Shown here piece by piece: positions 1 to 7,347 of a stretch of DNA of 64,000 nucleotides (positions are counted from its first letter, which is position 1; each line of letters begins with the position of its first letter). This stretch comes from Streptomyces sp. ALI-76-A (lineage in GTDB: Bacteria; Actinomycetota; Actinomycetes; Streptomycetales; Streptomycetaceae), in assembly GCF_030287445.1 (NCBI RefSeq), contig NZ_JASVWB010000002.1, forward strand, positions 7,316,001 through 7,380,000. The letters are read 5' to 3'. The position numbers and the translations under genes were made by a program. Below the pieces are notes generated by a model. The model was given only the letters and a program-made list of their open reading frames with translations. It was not told the origin of the DNA and ran no database searches.

Positions 1-603
1 TCCAGCACCTGAAGGTCGGCCTCTGGCTGACCGGCGACAACGACAACCTGGTCGTCGAGAACAACCGCTTCCTCGACATGACCGCCGACGGCCTCAACCT
101 CAACGGCAACGCGCGCGGGGTCCGCGTCCGCCACAACTTCCTGCGCAACCAGGGCGACGACGCGCTCGCCATGTGGTCGCTGTACGCGCCGACCACGAAC
201 AGCAGCTTCGAGAACAACACCATCACCCAGCCGAACCTGGCCAACGGCATCGCGATCTACGGCGGCACCGACCTCACCGTCAGGAACAACCTGGTCCAGG
301 ACACCAACGCCCTCGGCAGCGGCATCGCGATCTCCAACCAGAAGTTCCTCGACCCGTTCCACCCGCTGGCCGGCACCATCACGGTCGACGGCAACACCCT
401 CGTGCGCACCGGGGCGATGAACCCCAACTGGATCCACGGTCGTCCCCGCGCGGGAGTACCGCTTCGACCCGGCGACCGGCAACGCCGTCACCGTCCCCCT
501 GCCGAGCGGAACGAACCTGCGGCACCTGCGGCTGCACGTCACCGCGAACACCGGATGGCCCGCGGCCCAGCTCAGAGAGGTGGAGGCGTATCGGACTTCG
601 TGA
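1..603 (+). pseudogene. Collapsed GH87-type beta-helix glycosidase (mycodextranase-like), 5' end outside window
   Basis: The reading frame open from base 3 encodes Asn-rich parallel beta-helix rungs (GLWLTGDNDN, NNRFLDMTADG, NNTITQPN), typical of secreted GH87 mycodextranases. At about position 432, after the residues GAMNPNW, the similarity jumps to a different frame. From 433 to the TGA at 601-603 that frame encodes FDPATGNAVTVPLPSG through WPAAQLREVEAYRTS, which looks like the end of an F5/8 type C (discoidin) carbohydrate-binding domain. The rest of the helix and most of the binding domain are missing, so this is an internal deletion with a frame change. Its 3' end overlaps the convergent ABC ATPase gene by 32 bases. 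The family call is by pattern memory; the decay is directly visible. Confidence 0.7.
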
Positions 604-1384
604 CCGACACCGTGGTCCCGCGCTTCGCCGCCTGGATCTGTTCGTAGACATGGGTCCGCAGTTCGGCGAAGCGCGGGGCCACCCGGGTGTGCAACTGGTC
701 GCGCTCGTCCGGCAGATCCACCTTGAGCTGCTCCTGCACGACGGTGGGGGAGGCGGACAGCACGACCACCCGCTCGCCGAGGTAGACGGCCTCGTCGATG
801 TCGTGGGTGACGAACAGGATCGTGATGCCGCGCTCCCGCCACAGCCGCCGCACCAGGTCCTCCAGGTCGGCGCGGGTCTGGGCGTCCACCGCCGCGAACG
901 GCTCGTCCATCAGCAGCACCCGGGGCTCGTAGGCGAGCGCACGGGCGATGGCCACGCGCTGCTGCATGCCGCCCGACAGCTGCCAGGGATACGCCCCGGC
1001 CGCGTCCGCGAGATCCACCGAGCGCAACGCGTCCGCCACCAGCTCACGGCGCCGCGCCTTGCCCAGGTCCTTCTTCTGCTTCAGAGGGAGTTCGACGTTC
1101 TCGCCGACCCGCATCCACGGGAACAGGCTGCGGCCGTACTCCTGGAAGACGAAGGCCATCCCGGGCGGCGGACCGGTCACCTTCCGCCCCTCCAGCAGCA
1201 CTTCGCCCGCCGTCGGCGCGAGCAGTCCGCCCATGCACTTCAGCAGGGTCGTCTTGCCGCAGCCCGACGGGCCCACCAGACAGACGAGTTCACCGGCGGC
1301 GACGGTGAAGGTCAGGTCGCGCACCGCCTCGACCCGCCGCCCGGATCCCTCGTAGACCTTCTTCAGGCCGCGTACGTCGAGCAT
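572..1384 (-). CDS. NitT/TauT-type ABC transporter ATP-binding protein
   Basis: This 270-residue ATPase energises the importer encoded upstream. It has Walker A GPSGCGKTT, Q-loop FVFQEYGRS, signature LSGGMQQR, Walker B VLLMDEPF and the switch histidine in VTHDIDEAV, which together place it with nitrate/sulfonate/taurine (SsuB/TauB-like) ATPases. The ATG at 1384 is preceded by a purine-rich GAGAAAGGG. It lies 20 bases downstream of the second permease gene in one leftward operon. Substrate cannot be read from the ATPase; the vanAB neighbours suggest an aromatic acid. Confidence 0.92.
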   Translation of the reverse strand: MLDVRGLKKVYEGSGRRVEAVRDLTFTVAAGELVCLVGPSGCGKTTLLKCMGGLLAPTAGEVLLEGRKVTGPPPGMAFVFQEYGRSLFPWMRVGENVELPLKQKKDLGKARRRELVADALRSVDLADAAGAYPWQLSGGMQQRVAIARALAYEPRVLLMDEPFAAVDAQTRADLEDLVRRLWRERGITILFVTHDIDEAVYLGERVVVLSASPTVVQEQLKVDLPDERDQLHTRVAPRFAELRTHVYEQIQAAKRGTTVSVTKSDTPPPL

Positions 1385-1404
1385 GCTCTGCCCTTTCTCG
1401 GACG

Positions 1405-2184
1405 TCACCGGGACCGCCGGGTGGAGGCGCGCAGACCGTGGTACCAGCCGAGCGCGCGCCGCTCGGCCAGCTGGAACACCACCGACAGCAGGAAGCCCAG
1501 CAGGCCCAGCACCAGGATCCCGGTCCACATGTCGGGGATCGCGAAACCGCGCTGGAACTGGACCACGGTGAAACCGAGACCGCTGCTGGCGGCGAACATC
1601 TCGCTGATGACCATGAGGATGATGCCGATCGACAGCGCCTGGCGCAGCCCCGCGAAGATCTGCGGGCTCGCCGAGCGCAGCACCACGTGGCGCAGGCGCG
1701 CGGCGCCCGTGATGCCGTACGAACGGGCGGTCTCGGCCAGCACGGAGTCCACCGCCCGCACGCCCTCGACGGTGTTGAGCAGGATCGGCCACACACAGCC
1801 GCTCGCGATCACGACGATCTTCATCGTGTCGCCGATGCCCGCGAACAGCATGATGACCGGGATCAGGACGGGCGGCGGCACCGCCCGCAGAAACTCCAGC
1901 ACCGGTTCGCACACCGCCCGCACCCGCCGGAAGGACCCGATGACCGTGCCGAGGGCGACGCCCACCACGGCCGCCGTCACGTAGCCGGCCGCGAGTCTGA
2001 GCACGCTGGGCAGCGCGTCCGTGCGCAGCCGTTCGCCCGTCCAGACGTCCGGGAAGGCCCGCAGGATGGTCCGCAGCGGAGGCCAGTACACGTCCGTGCT
2101 GTCGTCGGACGCCAGCCACCACACGGTCAGCAGCACGAGGGGCAGCGCGAGGACGAACACCACACGCAGCAGGAAGCGCCTCAC
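1405..2184 (-). CDS. NitT/TauT-type ABC transporter permease 2
   Basis: A 259-residue integral membrane protein with about six hydrophobic segments and the EAA loop typical of SsuC/TauC permeases (ETARSYGITGAARLRHVVLRSA). The GTG start at 2184 overlaps the TGA of the preceding permease in the sequence GTGA, so the two are probably translationally coupled. With its neighbour it would form the heterodimeric channel. Confidence 0.9.
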   Translation of the reverse strand: MRRFLLRVVFVLALPLVLLTVWWLASDDSTDVYWPPLRTILRAFPDVWTGERLRTDALPSVLRLAAGYVTAAVVGVALGTVIGSFRRVRAVCEPVLEFLRAVPPPVLIPVIMLFAGIGDTMKIVVIASGCVWPILLNTVEGVRAVDSVLAETARSYGITGAARLRHVVLRSASPQIFAGLRQALSIGIILMVISEMFAASSGLGFTVVQFQRGFAIPDMWTGILVLGLLGFLLSVVFQLAERRALGWYHGLRASTRRSR

Positions 2185-2954
2185 ACCACCACCTCCCCGC
2201 GCACCGACTGGTGCCAGGCCAGCGCCCGCCGCTCCACCGACCGCGCGCCCACGTTGATCAGCAGGCCCAGCAGTCCGGTCACCACGATCAACGCGTACAT
2301 GTCCGGGACCGCCTGCGAGTTCTGCGCCACGGCGATCCGGGCGCCCAGCCCGGGGGCACCGATGACGAGTTCGGTGGTGATCGTGAGGATCAGGGCGACG
2401 GCCGCCGCCAGCCGCACCCCGGTCATCACATAGGGGAGCGCGGTCGGCCACAGCACGTACCGGATCCGCGCCCAGGTGCCCAGCCCGTACGAGCGTGCCG
2501 TCTCCTCGGCGACCGGGTCGATGTCCTGCACGCCGTACAGGGTCTGGATCAGCACCTGCCAGAACGATGCGTACACCACCAGCAGCAGCACCGAGCGCAG
2601 TTCCGTCCCGTACAGCAGGACCGCCAGCGGGATCAGCGCGACGGACGGGATCGGGCGCAGGAACTCGATGGTGGAGGCGGTCACCTCGCGCAGATACGGC
2701 ACGACCGAGAGGACGACCCCCACGACGATCCCCGCGCACGCCGCGACCGCCAGCCCCACCGCCCAGCCGGTGAGCGTGTCGCCGAGCGCCGTCCAGAACG
2801 TGTCGTCGGCGAGTTCGCCGGCGAAGGCGTCGGCGATGCGGCTGGTGGGCGGGAAGTACGCCTCCTCGACCAGGCCGAGCCGCGGCACCGCCTCGCCCAG
2901 GGCGAGGAAGGCCACGAGTCCGGTCGCACCGAGGGCGATGTTCAGACCCTTCAC
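2181..2954 (-). CDS. NitT/TauT-type ABC transporter permease 1
   Basis: A 257-residue inner-membrane permease with an EAA-loop sequence ETARSYGLGTWARIRYVLWPTA. It resembles permease 2 across its length, suggesting a diverged pair forming a heterodimer. The GTG start at 2954 was chosen because it overlaps the stop of the binding-protein gene (GTGA). A longer frame reaching 3056 would extend into that gene. Confidence 0.9.
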   Translation of the reverse strand: MKGLNIALGATGLVAFLALGEAVPRLGLVEEAYFPPTSRIADAFAGELADDTFWTALGDTLTGWAVGLAVAACAGIVVGVVLSVVPYLREVTASTIEFLRPIPSVALIPLAVLLYGTELRSVLLLVVYASFWQVLIQTLYGVQDIDPVAEETARSYGLGTWARIRYVLWPTALPYVMTGVRLAAAVALILTITTELVIGAPGLGARIAVAQNSQAVPDMYALIVVTGLLGLLINVGARSVERRALAWHQSVRGEVVV

Positions 2955-3922
2955 GGCAGCAGCTTGTCCAGGTCGGGCTCCGCCTTGAACAGGCCGTCGT
3001 CCTGGCCCAGTTGCCGCAGCGTCTCGATGGAGGCGCGGTTCGCCTCGGCCGGCCACTTCGGCAGCGTCACCTGCTCCAGCACCGGAGCCGGGATCTTCGT
3101 GTACGTGGTGACGATCGCGCGGACCTCGTCCGGGTGGGCGTCGGCGTACGCCAGGGACTCCGCGGTGGCCGCCTCGAACTTCCTCACCACGTCCGGGTTC
3201 TGCTGCGCGTACCGCGTGGAGGTGAAGTACATGGCGACGGTGAGGTCCGGGGCGACGTCGACCAGGGGCGAGGCGATCTCCACGCCGCCCTGGCTCCTGA
3301 CGGTGGCGCTGGCCGGCTCGACCACGCTCACCGCGTCGATCCGGCCCTGGTCGAGGGCGGCGGGCATCTGGTCGAAGGCGAGCTCGACGAACGTGACCTT
3401 GTCGGGGTCGCCGCCCGCCTCACGCACCGCTTCGCGCACCGCGGTCTCGTTGATGTTCTTGAGCGTGTTGATGGCGACCTTCCGGCCCTCCAGGTCCTTC
3501 GCCGACTTGATGGCGCTGCCCTTCTTCACCATCAGGGCGTTGAAGTCCTTGCCCTGCACGCCCGTCGAGGCGATGCCGTTGACCACGGCCTTGACGGGCA
3601 CGTTGTTGGACTGGGCGATCATCAGCGACGTCACGTTGCTGAAGCCGAACTGGAACTGGCCGCTGACCACACCCGGCACGATGGCCGCGCCGCCCTGTGC
3701 GGTGGTGATGGTCAGTTTCAGGCCGTGTTTCCCGTAGAAGCCCTTTTTCTGCCCGAGATAGACGGGCGCCACGTCCACGATGGGGATGAGGCCCAGCTGG
3801 ACGGTGGTGGTGGTGCCGGACGACGGGGTGCTGCCCGGCGTACCGGAGTCGTCGGACGAGCCACAGGCCGCCGTGGCGAGAAGGACGGTGCCGGCCGCGA
3901 GACCGGCGAACAGACGACGCAT
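2951..3922 (-). CDS. ABC transporter substrate-binding lipoprotein (SsuA/NMT1-like)
   Basis: A 323-residue periplasmic-binding-fold protein. The N-terminus has an Arg-rich start, a hydrophobic stretch and a lipobox ending at Cys20 (LLATAAC), followed by a Ser/Thr-rich linker, so it should be lipid-anchored outside the cell. The body resembles NMT1/SsuA proteins (LGLIPIVDVAPVYLGQKKGF near residue 45). The ATG at 3922 sits just after a strong AGGAGG. It is first in the operon binding protein - permease - permease - ATPase, divergent from an IclR gene. Its position beside vanAB suggests vanillate or a related aromatic acid as ligand; this is inference only. Confidence 0.88.
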   Translation of the reverse strand: MRRLFAGLAAGTVLLATAACGSSDDSGTPGSTPSSGTTTTVQLGLIPIVDVAPVYLGQKKGFYGKHGLKLTITTAQGGAAIVPGVVSGQFQFGFSNVTSLMIAQSNNVPVKAVVNGIASTGVQGKDFNALMVKKGSAIKSAKDLEGRKVAINTLKNINETAVREAVREAGGDPDKVTFVELAFDQMPAALDQGRIDAVSVVEPASATVRSQGGVEIASPLVDVAPDLTVAMYFTSTRYAQQNPDVVRKFEAATAESLAYADAHPDEVRAIVTTYTKIPAPVLEQVTLPKWPAEANRASIETLRQLGQDDGLFKAEPDLDKLLP

Positions 3923-4011
3923 GGCTCCTCCTGTGCAGACTACGGTGTTCCGACAGGTTGTGCGCACACCGCACACTAGTGCTCGGCCAGGGTGGAGGGG
4001 AATGGAGAAAC

Positions 4012-4028
4012 GACCGTCCGGAACGGTC
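4012..4028. promoter_or_regulatory. Perfect inverted repeat in the divergent transporter/IclR promoter region
   Basis: GACCGT-CCGGA-ACGGTC has six-base perfect arms around a five-base centre and lies 90 bases from the binding-protein start and 44 bases from the IclR start. A symmetric site of this size between divergent genes fits an IclR-family operator, but binding is inferred. Confidence 0.45.
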
Positions 4029-4071
4029 AATGGGCAAGGATGACAAGGTCGTTGACAGTCAGGAGGGCGTG

Positions 4072-4887
4072 ATGCCCGAACCGGTCCGCGCACCGCACTT
4101 CGTGAGGTCCTTCGAACGGGGCCTCGCCGTCATCCGCTCCTTCGACGCCGAGAACCCGGCGCGCACGCTCAGCGAGGTGGCCCGCGCCTGCGATCTGACC
4201 CGCGCCGCCGCCCGCCGGCTGCTGCTCACCCTCACGGATCTCGGCTACGTCCAGTGCGACGGCCGGCACTTCCGGCTCACCCCGCGGGTCCTGGAACTCG
4301 GCTACGCCTACCTCGCGGGTCTGACCCTTCCTCAGCTCGCCGAGCCGCACCTGGAGCAACTCGTCTCGGAGATACGGGAGTCCTCGTCGCTGTGCGTGCT
4401 GGACGGCGACGACGTCGTGTACGTCGCCCGGGTGCCGACCCGCCGCATCATGTCCGCGACGATCACCGTGGGCACCCGCTTCCCGGCGCACGTGACCTCC
4501 GTGGGCCGGGTGATCCTCGCGGATCTGCCGGACGAGGAGATCGACGCCCGCCTCGCCCGCGCGGACCTGCGCCCGCTGACCGCCCGCACGATCGGCACGC
4601 CGGACGCCCTGCGGGCCGAACTGCGCCGGGTGCGGCGGCAGGGGTACGCGCTGGTCGACCAGGAGCTGGAGGAGGGGCTCCGGTCCGTCGCCGCCCCGGT
4701 GCGCGACCGGGACGGACAGGTGGTGGCCGGCGTGAACATCGCCGTGCACGCCGGCCGCACCTCCGTGGCGTCGGTCCGCAGCGACCTGCTGCCACGCCTG
4801 CTCGCGGCGGTGGCCCGGATCGAGGCCGACCTGCGGATCACAGGTCCAGGACGAGCCGCTTCCCCCGGCACCGGGACACACAGATGA
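4072..4887 (+). CDS. IclR-family transcriptional regulator (PcaR/PobR-like)
   Basis: A 271-residue regulator with an N-terminal winged helix (residues about 10-75, SEVARACDLTRAAARRLLLTL as recognition helix region) and a C-terminal IclR effector domain (about 85-260, with GTRFPAHVTSVGRVILADL). Such proteins sense aromatic acids in catabolic clusters. The ATG at 4072 was preferred to a frame opening at 3958 because AGGAGGG at 4061-4067 lies just upstream. It sits between the divergent transporter operon and the convergent vanAB genes, so it is the likely local regulator. The last 50 bases overlap the end of vanB on the other strand. Confidence 0.88.
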   Translation: MPEPVRAPHFVRSFERGLAVIRSFDAENPARTLSEVARACDLTRAAARRLLLTLTDLGYVQCDGRHFRLTPRVLELGYAYLAGLTLPQLAEPHLEQLVSEIRESSSLCVLDGDDVVYVARVPTRRIMSATITVGTRFPAHVTSVGRVILADLPDEEIDARLARADLRPLTARTIGTPDALRAELRRVRRQGYALVDQELEEGLRSVAAPVRDRDGQVVAGVNIAVHAGRTSVASVRSDLLPRLLAAVARIEADLRITGPGRAASPGTGTHR

Positions 4888-5773
4888 GCATCGTCTCGCC
4901 GGCCTCGCGTTCCTCGTCGCTGAGCACCGAGTCCCGGTGGTCCGGGGTGCCGTCCAGGACGTCCGTCTCGCAGGTGCCGCAGGTTCCCTCGGTGCAGGAG
5001 AACAGCACCTCGACCCCGGCGGCGCGCACGGTGTCGAGCACCGACACGTCCGCGGGGACGGTCAGCGTACGGCCGCTGCGCGCCAGCTCCACCTCGAACT
5101 CGGTGTCACCACCCGTCTCCTGGGCCTTCGGCTGGAAGCGCTCGACGTGCAGCGCCGCCGCCGGGCACCGCGCCTCCACCGCGTCCAGCAGCGGCCCGGG
5201 ACCGCAGCAGTACACCAGGGTGCCCTCGGGCAGGGCGTCGAGCACCGAGGCGAGGTCGAGCAGCCCCACCTCGTCCTGGGGGGCGATCGTGACGCGGTCG
5301 CCGTACCGGCTCAGTTCCCCGGTGAACGCCATGGACGCGCGCGTGCGGCCGCCGTACAGCAGGCTCCACTCGGCGCCCGCCGCCTCGGCCGCGGCCAGCA
5401 TCGGCAGCACGGGCGTGATGCCGATGCCGCCCGCGACGAAGCGGTAGCGGGGGGCGGGCAGCAGCGCGAAGTGGTTGCGCGGACCGCGCACCCGCACCGT
5501 GTCCTCCCGCGCCAGCCGCTCGTGCACATAGGCGGATCCACCGCGCCCGTCCGGCTCGCGGAGCACCGCGATCCGCCACGCGGCGCGGTCGGCCGGGTCG
5601 CCGCACAGGGAGTACTGCCGTTCCAGGCCGGGGCCGAGGACGACGTCGATGTGAGCGCCCGGCTCCCAGGCCGGCAGCGGCTCGCCCAGCGGGTGGCGCA
5701 GGGTCAGGGCGAGCACGCCGTCGGCCGCCGGCTCCCGGCCCGTGACGACGAGTTCGGCTTCGAACGCGGTCAT
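4838..5773 (-). CDS. vanB: Vanillate O-demethylase, ferredoxin-reductase subunit
   Basis: This 311-residue phthalate-dioxygenase-type reductase passes electrons from NAD(P)H to the Rieske oxygenase VanA. It has an FMN/FAD-binding barrel (RQYSLCGDP near residue 60), a nucleotide-binding domain (GGIGITPVLPML) and a C-terminal plant-type [2Fe-2S] domain with CTEGTCGTC and a later Cys near residue 300. The ATG at 5773 overlaps the stop of the small upstream ORF (ATGA). The order vanA - small ORF - vanB in one transcript supports the assignment. Confidence 0.88.
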   Translation of the reverse strand: MTAFEAELVVTGREPAADGVLALTLRHPLGEPLPAWEPGAHIDVVLGPGLERQYSLCGDPADRAAWRIAVLREPDGRGGSAYVHERLAREDTVRVRGPRNHFALLPAPRYRFVAGGIGITPVLPMLAAAEAAGAEWSLLYGGRTRASMAFTGELSRYGDRVTIAPQDEVGLLDLASVLDALPEGTLVYCCGPGPLLDAVEARCPAAALHVERFQPKAQETGGDTEFEVELARSGRTLTVPADVSVLDTVRAAGVEVLFSCTEGTCGTCETDVLDGTPDHRDSVLSDEEREAGETMLICVSRCRGKRLVLDL

Positions 5774-5997
5774 GAGCTGTGTCCTCGCGGCTCGTGTCCT
5801 TGGTGCGCGTTCGCGCGCGGCTCGTCTGCGTGCGGCTCGTGTCCTCGCGGGTGGGCGAGCATCCACTCCCACATCTCGACGGGATCCTGCGAGGAGTGCT
5901 CGCGACCGCAGTGACAGGTGCCGTGCAGGACGTCCGTGCCCGGCAGCCAGTCGATGCGGTAGACCTCGCGCGGCCGGTCGGGGAAGAGCTCCGTCAC
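5770..5997 (-). CDS. Small cysteine/histidine-rich protein between vanA and vanB
   Basis: A 75-residue protein that I do not recognise. It starts with GTG overlapping the vanA stop and ends overlapping the vanB ATG, so it is coupled on both sides. Residues 28-34 read CHCGREH, a compact possible metal-binding motif, followed by a conserved-looking DPVEMWEWMLAHP helix. The tail is low-complexity and His-rich, with GHEP repeats. Its position suggests a role in the demethylase system (assembly, metal or electron handling), but no function can be claimed. Confidence 0.75.
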   Translation of the reverse strand: MTELFPDRPREVYRIDWLPGTDVLHGTCHCGREHSSQDPVEMWEWMLAHPRGHEPHADEPRANAHQGHEPRGHSS

Positions 5998-7061
5998 AGG
6001 ACCTTCTCCACGGGCTTGTCGCCCTCCTCGACCAGCCGGGCGAGGATACGGCGGGCGGCGAGACCCCCGGTGTCGATGTTGATGCTCAGCTCCTGGTAGC
6101 CGGTCCGCTCGGTGCCCAGGGTCCGTTGCAGCAGGTTGAGCGCGTCGACGTCCTGCATGACCACGGTGTGGTTGTTGCCCCGAAGGAACTCGGTGACCTC
6201 GGCGTCCTCCGTCGCCCAGTCCCGCGAGACCATCCAGAAGTCGTACACCTTGCCGTCGTCGGACGGGGTGATGGCGTACGTGATCTCGGTGTGGAAGCCG
6301 TTCGGGTCGCTGCCGTCGGGCTCCGGCAGCACCCCGACCGGCGCGATCCGGCTGTGCAGCAGGTACAGGCACGGCGCGTGGTACTCGATGTCCTGCCAGC
6401 GGGTGATCCGCCCCTCGATGCCGGTGGACCTGGCGTAGAACGGCGGGCAGGCGGCGTCGTCCATGTGCCGGCTCACCCGCACGATCCCCGCGCCCTCGTC
6501 GACCTCCGTGGTGATCGGAGTCTCCGCGACCTCGGGCGTGCCGATGTACCCGCCGTGCAGATACGTCTCATGGGACAGGTCGAGCAGGTTGTCGACGAGG
6601 AGACCGTAGTCGGCGTCGATCGGCTCCATGCCGCGCACCGTGACCCAGCCGGGGGAGTCGAGGTGACGGGCGCGCGGGATCGTCTGCGGGTCGGCGAGCG
6701 CCGGGTCGCCGATCCACACCCAGACCAGGGAGTCCTGCTCGACGACCGGGTAGGAGGCGACGCGGGCGGTGCGCGGGACGCGTTTCTGCCCCGGCACGTA
6801 CACACACGTGCCGGTCGTGTCGTAGGTGAACCCGTGATACCCGCACACGATCCGGTCACCGTCGAGGCGGCTCTCGGACAGCGGGTAGCGGCGGTGCACA
6901 CAGCGGTCGTGCAGGACGACGGGCGTGCCCTCCTCCTCGGTCCGGTAGAACACGAGCGGCTCACCGAGGATCGTCCGCCCGAGCAGCTCCTCGCGGCCGA
7001 CCTCGTGGCTGTAGGCGGCGACGTACCACTGGTTCCTGGCGAACGCGGTCATGTGAGGCAT
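5994..7061 (-). CDS. vanA: Vanillate O-demethylase, Rieske oxygenase subunit
   Basis: The 355-residue oxygenase would convert vanillate to protocatechuate plus formaldehyde. The N-terminal Rieske domain carries C54-x-H56 and C73-x2-H76 (RCVHRRYP, IVCGYHG). The catalytic domain carries the mononuclear iron motif around NLLDLSHETYLH. The FARNQWYVAAYS start is characteristic of VanA. The start at 7061 has GGGAG eight bases upstream; an internal ATG at 7052 without such a site is the alternative. Its product feeds the pca genes at 17765-21614. Confidence 0.9.
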   Translation of the reverse strand: MPHMTAFARNQWYVAAYSHEVGREELLGRTILGEPLVFYRTEEEGTPVVLHDRCVHRRYPLSESRLDGDRIVCGYHGFTYDTTGTCVYVPGQKRVPRTARVASYPVVEQDSLVWVWIGDPALADPQTIPRARHLDSPGWVTVRGMEPIDADYGLLVDNLLDLSHETYLHGGYIGTPEVAETPITTEVDEGAGIVRVSRHMDDAACPPFYARSTGIEGRITRWQDIEYHAPCLYLLHSRIAPVGVLPEPDGSDPNGFHTEITYAITPSDDGKVYDFWMVSRDWATEDAEVTEFLRGNNHTVVMQDVDALNLLQRTLGTERTGYQELSINIDTGGLAARRILARLVEEGDKPVEKVL

Positions 7062-7128
7062 GGAAGCGGCTCCCGTCTCTCTTCGGTGGCGCCATCATCC
7101 GGAAGGACGTCGCGGCGCGGCAATGCCT

Positions 7129-7145
7129 CTTCCGTCCCGCGGAAG
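7129..7145. promoter_or_regulatory. Inverted repeat upstream of vanA
   Basis: CTTCCG-TCCCG-CGGAAG has perfect six-base arms, 68 bases upstream of vanA, in the 286-base gap before the divergent phospholipase gene. It is the same size and spacing as the repeat at 4012-4028, so both may be sites of the local IclR protein. The arms are not identical, which weakens that reading. Confidence 0.4.
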
Positions 7146-7347
7146 GCACGTGCGACCGCTTCGGTCCCGGGTCGACGCCCCGGCGCGACCGACGGCTCCC
7201 GGGGCCGGCACCCCCCGTACCCGTGACCTTCACACCGGCGCCACCGCACCCTTCCCTGCGGTTCGGTGCTCTTGGAACACTCCAAGCGCGCGTGTTCCGT
7301 CATGATCCGGCCGGTCTCGCCCCTCGAAGCGAAGAGGTCCCTCAGCC

